A stretch of DNA of 64,000 nucleotides from Streptomyces sp. NBC_00443 (lineage in GTDB: Bacteria; Actinomycetota; Actinomycetes; Streptomycetales; Streptomycetaceae): positions 186,001 to 250,000 of the forward strand of contig NZ_CP107917.1 in NCBI RefSeq assembly GCF_036014175.1, in the 5' to 3' direction. Shown in pieces: positions 25,559-34,122 of the stretch; the stretch's first letter is position 1; each line of letters opens with the position of its first letter. Position numbers and translations under genes: made by a program. Below the pieces are notes generated by a model that saw only the letters and a program-made list of their open reading frames with translations, did not search any database and was not told the DNA's origin.

Positions 25559-26325
25559 TCAGACGGTTTGTCCGCCGTCGACGACCATGGCGTGAGCGGT
25601 GGCGAAGGAGGCGGCGTCCGAGCAGAGCCAGAGGACGGCGGCTGCGATCTCTTCCGGTGTGCCCAGGCGTCCGATCGGCTCGTCCACGACCAGGGCGTCC
25701 CGCCCTCCGGGTGTGCTTTTCGGCGAAGCGCTCGATCATCTCGGTGTCGATGATGCCGGGGCAGACGGCGTCGCCGCGGACGTTGGACGCCGCGTAGTCG
25801 AGGGCGGTGGAGCGGGTCAGGCCGATGACGCCGTGCTTGGCGGCGGCGTAGGCCGCCTGTCCCTTGAAGCCCTTGCCGCCGGCGCCTGACGAGGCGTTGA
25901 CGATCGCGCCGCCCCCGGCTGGAGCATCAGGGGGATCTGGTGCTTCATGCACAGGAACTTTCCGGTCAGGCTGACGCCGACGACACGGTCCCACTCGTCC
26001 TTCGTGATGTCCGCGGCCGATTTGACCGGCTGCTCGATGCCGGCGTTGTTGAAGGCGACGTCCAGTCGTCCGAACGCCTGGGTGGTGTCGTCCAGCGCGG
26101 ACCGCACATCGTCTTCGCTGGTGACGTCGCAAGCGAGGGCCAGGACCTGTCCGCCCGCTTCCTCGATGAGCCGTGCGGTCTTTGGAGGCCGTCCGCGGAC
26201 AGTTCGGCGAGGGCGACGCGGGCACCTGCGCGGGCGAAGGCGCCGGCAGTCACGCGGCCGATGCCGGAGCCGGCTCCGGTCACGAAGGCCGCCTTCCCGG
26301 TGAAGCCCGTGCTGCTCACAGTCAT
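25559..26325 (-). pseudogene. second SDR gene, several frameshifts
   Basis: The N-terminus reads MTVSSTGFTGKAAFVTGAGS and [20 protein letters not shown]. Frame changes near 26172 and 25920 lead through [20 protein letters not shown] and [20 protein letters not shown] (with AAAKHG) and [21 protein letters not shown] last change near 25710 leads to [20 protein letters not shown] and VDGGQTV. All SDR motifs survive, but at least three indels break the frame. With so many lesions this is more likely a real pseudogene than the single-hit genes nearby. The stop lies at 25559. Confidence 0.75.
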
Positions 26326-26383
26326 GTGCGGAGTCCTCTCGCTTGCTGGTACGTCGTCGGCAGTACGCGGATCCAGGCTTGAG

Positions 26384-27640
26384 TCAGTGCTGCGTCGGCA
26401 CCTGCGCGGGTTCGTCGCGTCGCTGTTGCGCGGGAGCGCTGCTCCGGGCCACGATCCGGCCCTTGTGGTACGGGCCGTGGACGGCGAGGGCGATCAGGGG
26501 CAGCAGCGTGAGGGTGGCGATGACGGTGCCGACCAGGGGCGGGCCGGTCAGGCCGAGGGAGGAGTCCAGGGCCGTACCCGCGATCGCCGAACCGGCGGCG
26601 ATGCCGGTGTTGAAGGCGGAGGTCGTCAGCGCCGAGGTGAGGGTGGGCGCGTCACCCGCGAAGCGCATGGCGAGGGCGGTGACGACCGGGTTGACCGTGA
26701 AGCCGGTCAGGCCCATGAGGAAGACCAGGAGGGTCCCTGTCACCGGATTGCCGGACAGCGGGATCATCAGGAACAGGACCAGAGCCGTAGCCGCGGCGGC
26801 CGTGATGGTGGTGACCATCGGACGCCGGTCGCCCAGGCGGCCGCCCGTGGTGGTGCCGCCCAGGGCGCCGACGCCGAAGGCGATGAGGACGAGCGGTACG
26901 GCGCCTGCGGGGATGCCCGCGCGGTCGGTCAGCAGCGGCGTGACATAGGTGTACGTCGCCAGGACACCGCCCATGATCAGCATCGCGGCGCCGAGCGCCA
27001 GCCACAGTCGGCCCTGGCGCAGAGCCCGGACCTCGGCCCGGACGGACACCTCGACTCGCTGCTCCCGGGCCGGGATGAAGCGGCCGATGAACACGGCGGC
27101 GAGCCCGGAGAGGACGGCCAGGGCCCAGAAGGGGCCGCGCCAGCCGGTGAACTGGCCGGCGAACGAGCCGATCGGCACGCCGACGACGTTGGCCAGGGTC
27201 AGCCCTCCGATCATGACGCCCGTGGCGCGGGTGGCGTTGTGCGGGCCTGCGGCGGTGGTGGCGACGACGAAGCCGACGGACCAGAACGCTCCGGTGGCCA
27301 GGGCCGTGACGACGCGGGCCGCGAGGACGATCATGAAGGACGTGCTGAGGGCGGCGACGAGATGTCCGAGGCAGAACACGGACAAGGCCAGGATCAGCGT
27401 CAGGCGCTGAGGGAGGCGCAGGGTCGCCATGGCCATGGTCGGCGCGCCGACGATCATGCCGATGGCGAAGGCGGTGATCAGCAGGCCGGCGCGGGAGACG
27501 CTGACACCGAGGTCACCGGCCAGCTCCGGCAGCAGGCCGGCGACGACGAACTCGGTGGTCCCCATCAGGAACGTGCCGGCGGCGAGCACCCAGACGACGA
27601 AGGGAAGCTTGCCGGAGGTGGTCCCGGACGCGGAAGGCAT
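26384..27640 (-). CDS. MFS drug exporter, paralogue of the 22586 gene
   Basis: This is a 418-residue, twelve-span transporter of the same DHA1 subgroup: KLPFVVWVLAAGTFLMGTTE, GAFWSVGFVVATTAAGPHNA and GDRRPMVTTITAAAATALVL align closely with the other copy. ATG 27640 (MPSASGTTSGK) has AGGAG 10 nt upstream and matches the paralogue's start. It is followed after 58 nt by the broken SDR gene on the same strand, so export may have been tied to dehydrogenase chemistry. A weaker operator-like motif lies upstream at 27762-27777. Confidence 0.87.
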   Translation of the reverse strand: MPSASGTTSGKLPFVVWVLAAGTFLMGTTEFVVAGLLPELAGDLGVSVSRAGLLITAFAIGMIVGAPTMAMATLRLPQRLTLILALSVFCLGHLVAALSTSFMIVLAARVVTALATGAFWSVGFVVATTAAGPHNATRATGVMIGGLTLANVVGVPIGSFAGQFTGWRGPFWALAVLSGLAAVFIGRFIPAREQRVEVSVRAEVRALRQGRLWLALGAAMLIMGGVLATYTYVTPLLTDRAGIPAGAVPLVLIAFGVGALGGTTTGGRLGDRRPMVTTITAAAATALVLFLMIPLSGNPVTGTLLVFLMGLTGFTVNPVVTALAMRFAGDAPTLTSALTTSAFNTGIAAGSAIAGTALDSSLGLTGPPLVGTVIATLTLLPLIALAVHGPYHKGRIVARSSAPAQQRRDEPAQVPTQH

Positions 27641-27761
27641 ACGTGTGGTCTCTCCTTGCATGGAAAACGGGCGATCTTGGTGGCGGCTGAAGCCGTCGCG
27701 GCGGACAGTGGACGGCGCGGCCACGTCTTCGACGGTTCCATGCAGCGAACCGGACGAAAAG

Positions 27762-27777
27762 GGGATGATCTCCTCCC
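27762..27777 (-). promoter_or_regulatory. candidate operator, weak
   Basis: On the minus strand this reads GGGAGGAGATCATCCC, similar to the palindromes at 22482 and 30257. It is 120 nt upstream of the exporter start. The 24-nt spacing to a -10-like hexamer is not reproduced, so the match is weaker evidence. Confidence 0.35.
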
Positions 27778-27808
27778 CCCTTCATGCACGGGCGAGCGGT
27801 GGGGCGGG

Positions 27809-28345
27809 TCAGGGCGCGGCTTCGATGGTGATCTCGTCGGCGGTGGCGAGCTGCTCGGCGCCGCCGTCGGCCATGTGCCCGAGGATGACCAGGCCGGTCG
27901 CGTAGGGGGCGTCGCGGTAGTAGGTGGCGAGCTGGTTCCAGGGAGCGTAGTACGCCAGGTCACCGACCTCGGGATCGGCGCCTTCCGGGGCGCCGGAGGT
28001 GGACAGCTTCCGGGGCAGATCGGCGATCTTCTCGGCCTGGTTGAGGTCGCGCAGGGAGAGGGTCAGGGGGAGCTCGGCGGCGAAGTCGCGGGCCGTGGGG
28101 CTGTCGTTCAGGGTGGCGGCGATGTGGTGGCCGTCGAGGGTGAGCCGGATGTTCATCGCGGTTGTCCTGCCGGTCGGTGTGGTGGCTGCCGGGGCCGTCG
28201 AAGCCTGCGCCGACGCGGGCTCGGAGGATGCGGCGGCGGAGGAGGCAGAGGAGGGCGGGGAATCGTCGGCGCAGGCGGTCATGACCAGCAGCAGGGCGGC
28301 GGCCGGGACCACGCGGGCGAGAGCGCGGAGGGGGGCGGGGTTCAC
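27809..28345 (-). CDS. lipoprotein with cyclophilin-like fold
   Basis: This is a 178-residue protein. The N-terminus VVPAAALLLVMTACADD is a lipoprotein signal with the lipobox ending at Cys 25, followed by a Ser/Ala/Pro-rich linker. The globular part MNIRLTLDGHHIAATLNDSP, DFAAELPLTLSLRDL and GDLAYYAPWNQLATYY matches the cyclophilin-like proteins (Cyclophil_like2 type) that often occur beside SDR and cupin genes. No prolyl-isomerase catalytic residues are evident. It is probably anchored on the outer face of the membrane and overlaps no neighbour (15 nt to the next gene). Confidence 0.78.
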   Translation of the reverse strand: MNPAPLRALARVVPAAALLLVMTACADDSPPSSASSAAASSEPASAQASTAPAATTPTGRTTAMNIRLTLDGHHIAATLNDSPTARDFAAELPLTLSLRDLNQAEKIADLPRKLSTSGAPEGADPEVGDLAYYAPWNQLATYYRDAPYATGLVILGHMADGGAEQLATADEITIEAAP

Positions 28346-28360
28346 GGGATCGTCCTGTGG

Positions 28361-29025
28361 CTAGTCGGGCAGAGGCTCGGAGTAGTGGCGGAAGCCGTCC
28401 CGCTTGGTGTGGATGTCGTACAGGCGCTGGGCCAGGACGTCGGGGCTGCTGTGCTCGGCGTCGGGCCGGATGGCTCCGGGGATGATCAGCTGGGCGGCGT
28501 GGATGTTCGCCGGGGCGAGCGTGTCGTGGAGCATGCGGGCGTAGGCGCTCTCGGCGGCGAAGGCGATCGAGGTGCCGGCGACCTTCGGGTTGGGACGTAC
28601 GGCGCTGGAGCCGTTGACGAAGAGCAGGGTGCCGCGGCCGAGTTCGCGCATGCCGGGCAGGACGGTGTTCACCGCCGTGACGGGGCCCTTGACGGAGAAG
28701 GCGAGCGGGGCGTCGAGGTCGTCGGCGCTCGTGTCGAGGACCGGCTTCATGAAGTGGGCCTGGGGCACCGGGCTGTACTGGAGGATCTCGATGGGCCCCA
28801 GGTCGGCCGCGGCCGCGTACAGGGCCGCGGTCAGGGACTCGATGTCGAGGACGTCGGCCGTGTAGCCGCGCGCCTGGATGCCGTCACGGGCGAGTTCGGC
28901 CGTCAGGCCGTCCAGCTTCTCCGCGTCGCGGGCGATGAGGGCGACGGTGTGGCCGGCGGCTCCGAAGCGGCGGGCGGTGGCAGCCCGAGACCGGGGCCGG
29001 CGCCGACGAGGGCGAAGGTCGTCAT
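28361..29025 (-). pseudogene. SDR-family protein, one N-terminal frameshift
   Basis: ATG 29025 begins MTTFALVGAGPGLG, the Rossmann motif. One base then appears to be missing near 28985 (in a GGG run), and the right frame continues ATARRFGAAGHTVALIARDA and through FMKPVLDTSADDLDAPLAFS, VNGSSAVRPNPKVAGTSIAF and HYSEPLPD. The usual YxxxK is replaced by AFAAESAYARM, so the catalysis is atypical for the superfamily. Apart from the single indel the gene looks healthy, and a sequencing error is plausible. It lies between the lipoprotein and alcohol dehydrogenase genes on the same strand. Confidence 0.7.
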
Positions 29026-29109
29026 GGTCAGTCCTTGTGTGAGCGGGGGTGGTTGCCGTCCTGTGGCCGCACCTCCTCGGTGCGGCCCCGGGTGTGGACG
29101 CGTCTGCGC

Positions 29110-30126
29110 TCAGGGCTTGAGCAGGGCCTTGACGGCGCGGCGCTCGTCCATCGCCCGGTAACCCTCGGCGACCTGGTCCAGGGACAGAGTGAGGTCGAAG
29201 ACCTTGCCCGGGTCGATGCGGCCGGTCAGCACGCGGTCGATCAGGTCGGGCAGGTAGCGGCGGACGGGGGCGGGGCCGCCGCGCAGGCCGACGTGGGAGA
29301 AGAACAGTTCCTCGCCGTCGATGGCCACCTCGTGCGGGACGCCGACGAAGCCGACGTTGCCGCCGGGGCGGGCGGAGTGCAGGGCCTGTCGCATGGCCTC
29401 TGGGGTGCCGACGCACTCCAGGACCGAGTCGGCGCCGATGCCGCCGGTGAGGTCCTTGACGCGAGCGACGCCTTCATCGCCGCGATCGGCCACGATGTCG
29501 GTGGCGCCGAATTCGAGGGCGAGCCTCTGCCGGGACTCGTGACGGCTCATGGCGATGACCCGCTCCGCGCCGAGTTCCTTCGCCGCGATGACACCGCACA
29601 GGCCGACCGCACCGTCACCGACCACTACGGCCGTCGAGCCGGGCTTCACCTCGGCGGCGAGGGCGGCGTACCAGCCGGTGCCCATCACGTCGGACACGGC
29701 GAGCAGGCCGGGCACCATCTCGGCGTCCGGGTGCTCGTCCGTGGCGACCAGGGTGCCGTGGGCGTTGGGGATGCGCACGTACTCGGCCTGGCAGGTGCTC
29801 ATGAACTCACGGTTCAGACAGGAGGACTGCCAGCCGTTCAGGCAGTTCACGCAGGTGTTGTCCGAGGTGGCGAAGGAACCGACCACGAACTGGCCCGGCG
29901 CGACGCCCGCGACCTCGCTGCCCACCTCCTCGACGATGCCGACGTACTCGTGCCCCATCGGGTGCGGGTCGCCGACCGGCTCGAGACCGCGATACGGCCA
30001 CAGGTCCGAGCCGCACACACAGGTGGCGACCGTACGGATCACCGCGTCGGTCGGCTCAATGATCTTCGGGTCGTCGAGGTTCTCGAAGCGCACGTCGCCG
30101 GGGGCGTGGATGACTGCTCCGCGCAT
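29110..30126 (-). CDS. zinc-dependent alcohol dehydrogenase
   Basis: This is a 338-residue MDR enzyme. Catalytic zinc ligands are in TCVCGSDLWPYRG and HPMGHEYVGIVEEVG; a structural-zinc-like loop is altered (TCVNCLNGWQSSC retains three Cys). The NAD(P) motif is VVVGDGAVGLCGVIAAKELG. It is the first gene of the leftward set and is divergent from the HTH/MmyB regulator over a 184-nt gap that carries three operator-like repeats. It is thus a prime candidate target of that regulator. The substrate is unknown; aldehyde or quinone detoxification would fit the neighbourhood. Confidence 0.87.
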   Translation of the reverse strand: MRGAVIHAPGDVRFENLDDPKIIEPTDAVIRTVATCVCGSDLWPYRGLEPVGDPHPMGHEYVGIVEEVGSEVAGVAPGQFVVGSFATSDNTCVNCLNGWQSSCLNREFMSTCQAEYVRIPNAHGTLVATDEHPDAEMVPGLLAVSDVMGTGWYAALAAEVKPGSTAVVVGDGAVGLCGVIAAKELGAERVIAMSRHESRQRLALEFGATDIVADRGDEGVARVKDLTGGIGADSVLECVGTPEAMRQALHSARPGGNVGFVGVPHEVAIDGEELFFSHVGLRGGPAPVRRYLPDLIDRVLTGRIDPGKVFDLTLSLDQVAEGYRAMDERRAVKALLKP

Positions 30127-30225
30127 GGGGTGCTTCCTTCAGTGGGGGGTCTGTGGACCGCAGCCGTGGTGAGGAATGCGACTGCTCACGGTCGAGCCTC
30201 ACACGCGAGGGCAGGCGCGAAAAGC

Positions 30226-30272
30226 GGAGAGAACTATCCCGGGAGGGAAACATCCGGGGAGGAAATTCTCCC
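30226..30272 (+). promoter_or_regulatory. three abutting operator-like repeats
   Basis: GGAGAGAACTATCCC (30226-30240), GGGAGGGAAACATCC (30241-30255) and GGGAGGAAATTCTCCC (30257-30272) follow each other with a 15-16-bp period and share the pattern GGGAG-RRAA-YWTYCC. They lie between the divergent alcohol dehydrogenase and HTH/MmyB genes. The last unit is followed after 24 nt by CATGCT (30297-30302), a plausible -10 box, just as at the exporter promoter. The arrangement suggests cooperative binding and autoregulation. Confidence 0.6.
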
Positions 30273-30309
30273 CCCTTACACAGGTGCGATCGGTGTCATG
30301 CTGGGAAGC

Positions 30310-31179
30310 ATGACCGCCAACGTTCCCCTCAATGAGCTGGGAGAATTCCTCAAGAAGCGCCGCTCCGAGCTGAGCCCGCGCACCGTCGGACTGCCCGAGA
30401 TCGACAGGCCCCGCCGGGTGGAGGGGCTGCGCCGCGAGGAGGTCGCCCAGCTCGCCAGCATCAGCACCGACTACTACACGCGTCTGGAACAGGGCCGTAT
30501 GCAGGCGTCAGCGCCCGTGCTGGATGTCCTCGCCCGGGTACTCCACCTGGACGACGACGAGCGGGGCTACCTCTTCCAGCTCGCCGGAAAGACCACCACC
30601 CGCACCCGGCGCCGCGGCCGGCAGAAGGTCCAACCACAACTGCAGCGGGTCCTGGACGACCTCACCGCCACTCCGGCCATCGTGCAGGGCCGGCGCGGGG
30701 ACATTCTTGCCTGGAACGCGCTGGCCGCCGCCCTGGTCACCGACTTCTCCCGCCTCGCGGAAAGGCACCGCAACTACCCGCGGATCATCTTCACGGACCC
30801 CGCCATGCGCACCCTGTACGCCGACTGGGAGAGCTCCGCGCACATCGCCGTCGCCCAACTGCGCATGGAGGCCGCGAAGTATCCCGAAGACCCGCGCCTG
30901 ATCGAGCTGGTCGGTGAACTGTCCATGCGTGACAAGCAGTTCGCCCGCTGGTGGGGCGATCACCACGTCGCCGCCCGCACCGTGGGAACGAAGACCCTCA
31001 ACCATCCGGTCGTCGGCGAACTCGTCCTGGACTGGGACACCCTCACCGCCAACACCGACCCCGACCAGCACCTCACCGTCTGGACCGCCGGGCCCGGCTC
31101 CCCCACCCACGAACGGCTCCGCATCCTCGCCTCCTGGGCCGCCGACCAGCACCTGCCGGCCTCCTCCCCCGTCAGCTGA
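30310..31179 (+). CDS. HTH regulator with MmyB ligand-binding domain
   Basis: This is a 289-residue protein. The N-terminal XRE-type HTH reads LRREEVAQLASISTDYYTRL and EQGRMQASAPVLDVLARVLH. The C-terminal MmyB domain, known to bind a fatty-acid-like ligand in relatives, reads VLDDLTATPAIVQGRRGDIL with AWNALAAALVTDF. In this family such regulators usually control a divergent oxidoreductase gene, here the alcohol dehydrogenase. ATG 30310 is preferred over ATG 30298 because the latter lies inside the proposed -10 hexamer. If so the transcript would be nearly leaderless, which fits the lack of a spaced Shine-Dalgarno sequence. Confidence 0.88.
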   Translation: MTANVPLNELGEFLKKRRSELSPRTVGLPEIDRPRRVEGLRREEVAQLASISTDYYTRLEQGRMQASAPVLDVLARVLHLDDDERGYLFQLAGKTTTRTRRRGRQKVQPQLQRVLDDLTATPAIVQGRRGDILAWNALAAALVTDFSRLAERHRNYPRIIFTDPAMRTLYADWESSAHIAVAQLRMEAAKYPEDPRLIELVGELSMRDKQFARWWGDHHVAARTVGTKTLNHPVVGELVLDWDTLTANTDPDQHLTVWTAGPGSPTHERLRILASWAADQHLPASSPVS

Positions 31180-31187
31180 CCTCGACG

Positions 31188-31209
31188 GGCCGCCGCCATG
31201 AAGGCGGCT
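31188..31209 (+). terminator. weak hairpin after the HTH/MmyB gene
   Basis: GCCGCC and GGCGGC flank an 8-nt loop shortly after the regulator's stop, and an A/T-richer stretch (AGAGTTATT) follows. It lies between convergent genes and may terminate the rightward transcript. The stem is short. Confidence 0.35.
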
Positions 31210-31341
31210 GGAAGAGTTATTCCGAACGCTGACGGTGCTGTCCTGTGAGCGCTGACATCCCGCGAAACCACGCGGCTACCCGAAGCCCGGCCCCGCGCGA
31301 CAGGCAGGTTCCTGGCACGCCTCAAGGAGACGGCTCCACCC

Positions 31342-32079
31342 TCAGATCACGAGCCGCTGCACATCCGTCAGGCCGCGCTCTCCCGTGCGGTGTTCCGCCG
31401 GCAGGATGTACGTGCGCAGACCGCAGGCGGCCGCGCCGCCGTCGCGGACCGGGTTGTCGCCGACCATGAGGGTGGCGCGGGGGTCCGCGCCGAGATCGGC
31501 GCAGGCTTTGAGAAACAGCTGCGGGTCGGGCTTTTCGCGGCCCTGCTCGTAGGAGATCACGCAGGTGTCGATCAAGGCGTTCAGCCCGTGGTGGGCTAGG
31601 TGGGTGCGCAGGTCCCAGGCGAAGTCGCTGACGATGCCGACGCGCAGTCCGCGCTGGTGCAGGGTACGCAGGACCGGTGCGGTGTCGGGATAGGGAACCC
31701 AGGTGTCCGGAGCGGTGAGCTCCCGGTAGGCCGCCTCCTCCGCGCCGCGCAGGAAGTCCACCTGCTCCCACCATCCCCACATGGCGCGGCGGTGCTGTGC
31801 GGAAGAGAGATCACGGCCTTCCTGGAGGGATACGACGGAGGGCAGCCGGAAGGCGGCGCGCAACTGGTCGGAGATTTTGGCCACTGCGCCGGGCTCGTCC
31901 AGCACGACCAGGCGGCCGGCGGCGGAGCCGACCCGGCGCAGCCACGTCTCCAGGTCGATCATCTGGAAGAGCGTGTTGCTGAAGTCGAACAGGACGGCCT
32001 TGACCGGGGGCACCGGCGCGGCCATCTCGGCGTCGCTGGGGCGGTAGGCGCTCGGGGTTTCGAACAGGGTGCGGGTCAC
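31342..32079 (-). CDS. HAD-superfamily hydrolase
   Basis: This is a 245-residue haloacid-dehalogenase-like phosphatase. Motif I is KAVLFDFSNTLFQM; here DFSNT replaces the usual DxDxT, so the second Asp (general acid) is Ser, which is unusual. Motif II is VGIVSDFAW, motif III the Lys in EKPDPQLF, and motif IV MVGDNPVRDGGAAAC. GTG 32079 overlaps the DeoR gene stop in GTGA, so the two are coupled. In this polyol locus it may dephosphorylate a sugar phosphate. The Ser substitution could instead make it a phosphotransferase or weaken it. Confidence 0.82.
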   Translation of the reverse strand: MTRTLFETPSAYRPSDAEMAAPVPPVKAVLFDFSNTLFQMIDLETWLRRVGSAAGRLVVLDEPGAVAKISDQLRAAFRLPSVVSLQEGRDLSSAQHRRAMWGWWEQVDFLRGAEEAAYRELTAPDTWVPYPDTAPVLRTLHQRGLRVGIVSDFAWDLRTHLAHHGLNALIDTCVISYEQGREKPDPQLFLKACADLGADPRATLMVGDNPVRDGGAAACGLRTYILPAEHRTGERGLTDVQRLVI

Positions 32080-32885
32080 AGGGAAGGCTCTTCGGGTTCG
32101 ACCGTCTCGACGGGGACTCCGAGGTCGCGTATGGCCGCGAGTTCCGCGTCGGGGGTGGCGGTGTCGGTGATGACTGTGTGGTAGTCGGCAACGGTGCCGT
32201 ACGCGTACGTGGCGGTCTTGCCGAACTTCGAGTGGTCCACCAGGAGCAGCGCCTGTTCGGCGGAGGCGAGCATGGCCAGCTTCACCTCGACGTAGTCGTT
32301 CAGGGGGTGGAAGAGGCGTCCTTCCAGGACGGCTGTGGCGGACATCAAGGCGAGGTCGGCCCGGATGTGGGACAGGGCGCGGGTGACGGTGGGGCCGGTG
32401 CAGGAGTTGAAGTCGCCGCGGTAGTGGCCGCCCAGCAGGGTGACGTTCACCACGGGGGCGGCGGATCCGAGGCGCTGTGCGAGGCCGACCGAGTTGGTGA
32501 CGACGTGCAGCTGATCCACCTCGGCCAGCGCCGGGACCAGGGGGAACAGTGTGGTCGAGTCCTCCATGAGCACGGTGCTGCCCGGCCTGATCCGGCCGGC
32601 GACGGCCGCGCAGATGGCGTTCTTGGCCGCGAGGGCGCTGTTCTCGCGGAAGCGGGTGGCCGTCTCCATGGTGAGGGCGGGGAAGGCGACGGCCCGCCCG
32701 CGCTCCTTGCGCAGCAGATGTCGCCCGGTGAGGTCGTCCAGGTCCCGGTGCATCGTCATCAGGCTGACGGCGAAGTGCCGGGCGAGGTCGTCGATGCGGG
32801 TCTCGCCGTGTTCGGCGACGTACCGCAGCACGGCCTGGCGCCGCTCCTCGACGGCCGCCTGGGACAGTCGCGTACGGGCGGTCAC
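32076..32885 (-). CDS. DeoR-family repressor of the polyol locus
   Basis: This is a 269-residue regulator. The N-terminal DeoR HTH reads RRQAVLRYVAEHGETRIDDL and ARHFAVSLMTMHRDLDDL. The C-terminal sugar-phosphate sensor domain has ICAAVAGRIRPGSTVLMEDS and VTNSVGLAQRLG. GTG 32885 has AAGGAGG about 8 nt upstream, which decides the start; the frame is open farther upstream but reads as Arg-rich noise. Members bind phosphorylated sugars and derepress transport and catabolic genes. It lies just downstream of the dehydrogenase genes on the same strand and is the likely controller of the locus. Confidence 0.9.
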   Translation of the reverse strand: MTARTRLSQAAVEERRQAVLRYVAEHGETRIDDLARHFAVSLMTMHRDLDDLTGRHLLRKERGRAVAFPALTMETATRFRENSALAAKNAICAAVAGRIRPGSTVLMEDSTTLFPLVPALAEVDQLHVVTNSVGLAQRLGSAAPVVNVTLLGGHYRGDFNSCTGPTVTRALSHIRADLALMSATAVLEGRLFHPLNDYVEVKLAMLASAEQALLLVDHSKFGKTATYAYGTVADYHTVITDTATPDAELAAIRDLGVPVETVEPEEPSL

Positions 32886-33061
32886 GGATGCGCCCCTCCT
32901 TCCCGCTGGCTCCGGTCTCGCAGTTTCCCACACGGGCCGGTGCAGGTCGGGGCCCGTCCGGCTCGCGGGCCTCGGGCCGCTCGTGCGGCGGCGGCTGCTG
33001 CGTACGACGTGCGTGTGCGTGTCCGCGTCCATGTCTGCGTCCCTGCCCGCGCGGCCGTGGG

Positions 33062-34096
33062 CTACGGTCCGTCCACCGTGACCAGCACCTTGACCTGCTC
33101 GGGGTCGACGGAAGCGGCGAACGCCTTGGCGGCGTCCTCCAGCGGGTAGGTGGCGGTGACGATCTCGGCGCTGTCGATGGCGCCGGACGAGATCAGGGAC
33201 ATCGCGGTGCGGTAGTCGTCGCCGGTGTACATCAGGGTGCCCTCGATGCGGATCTCCCGGTCCTGGATCAGATCGAGGCGGACGGGGGTGGTCCCTGCGG
33301 CGCCGACGCCGACGACGACGATCGTGCCGCCCTTGGTGACCAGGTCGGTGGCCTGGGCGATGGACTGTTCGCGCGCCACGCAGTCGAACACCACGTCGGC
33401 CGGTCCGCCGAGCGCCGCGTGGGCCTGGTCGGCGAGGTCGGTGGCATCGGCGGGCAGGGCCGTGTCGGCTCCGAGACGCAGGGCGCGGTCCCGCTTGCCC
33501 GGCAGCAGGTCGGTGACGGCGATCCTCGCGGCGCCGGCGTGCCGGGAGGCAGCGAGGACGAGCAGACCGATGGGCCCGGCGCCGAGCACGACGACCGTGC
33601 GTCCGGTGAGGTCACCTGCCTTCGCCGCGGCGTGCACCGGGGTGGCCAGGGGTTCGACGAGGGCGGCCTCGATGTCGGTCATGCCGTCGGGAACGCGGTG
33701 GACGCGGTCGGCCGGGATGGTGAACAGATCGGCCATGGCGCCGGGCGTCTGGCAGCCGAACACCTTCAACTCCTGGCAGATGTTGTAGCGGCCGGAGCGG
33801 CACTGGGGGCACCGGCCGCAGTACAGGTTGGGCTCGATGATCACCCGGTCTCCGGGCGCGAAGTCCTCGGCTCCCTTCCCTGCTGCGGCGACGACACCTA
33901 CCGCCTCGTGGCCGGGGCGGTAGGGCAGGTCGATGAAGGGGTGGTGGCCGCCCGCCGCATGGGTGTCGGAGCCGCACACGCCGACGACGGTGGTGCGCAC
34001 CAGGAGTTCGTCGTCTCCGGGGACGGGGGCGGGCGCCTCCTCGAGGGTGATGTCGTCGAGGGAGCGGACGAGAACGCGGCGGATCTGCTCGGTCAT
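33062..34096 (-). CDS. zinc-dependent polyol/sorbitol-type dehydrogenase
   Basis: This is a 344-residue MDR enzyme. Catalytic zinc site: VVGVCGSDTHAAGGHH and RPGHEAVGVV. Structural zinc loop: CGRCPQCRSGRYNIC with four Cys. Cofactor motif: VVVLGAGPIGLLVLAASRHA. ATG 34096 (MTEQIRRVLV) is preferred; a GTG at 34126 that overlaps the upstream stop would add ten residues. It probably oxidises a polyol, or its product, to a ketose with NAD+. The tight coupling to a second MDR gene suggests two successive or alternative substrates. Confidence 0.85.
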   Translation of the reverse strand: MTEQIRRVLVRSLDDITLEEAPAPVPGDDELLVRTTVVGVCGSDTHAAGGHHPFIDLPYRPGHEAVGVVAAAGKGAEDFAPGDRVIIEPNLYCGRCPQCRSGRYNICQELKVFGCQTPGAMADLFTIPADRVHRVPDGMTDIEAALVEPLATPVHAAAKAGDLTGRTVVVLGAGPIGLLVLAASRHAGAARIAVTDLLPGKRDRALRLGADTALPADATDLADQAHAALGGPADVVFDCVAREQSIAQATDLVTKGGTIVVVGVGAAGTTPVRLDLIQDREIRIEGTLMYTGDDYRTAMSLISSGAIDSAEIVTATYPLEDAAKAFAASVDPEQVKVLVTVDGP

Positions 34097-34122
34097 GTGG
34101 GGGTTCCGTTCGGTTCGGGCGT

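Noticed and set aside
25940..29161. Very long open frame on the plus strand (over 1000 codons)
   Set aside because: It is antisense to the SDR, MFS and lipoprotein genes, has a Gly/Asp/Arg-rich translation with no fold, and arises from high-GC third-position bias.
29035..30309. Long plus-strand extension upstream of the HTH/MmyB regulator
   Set aside because: It runs antisense to the alcohol dehydrogenase. Homology to the regulator family begins only at about 30310.
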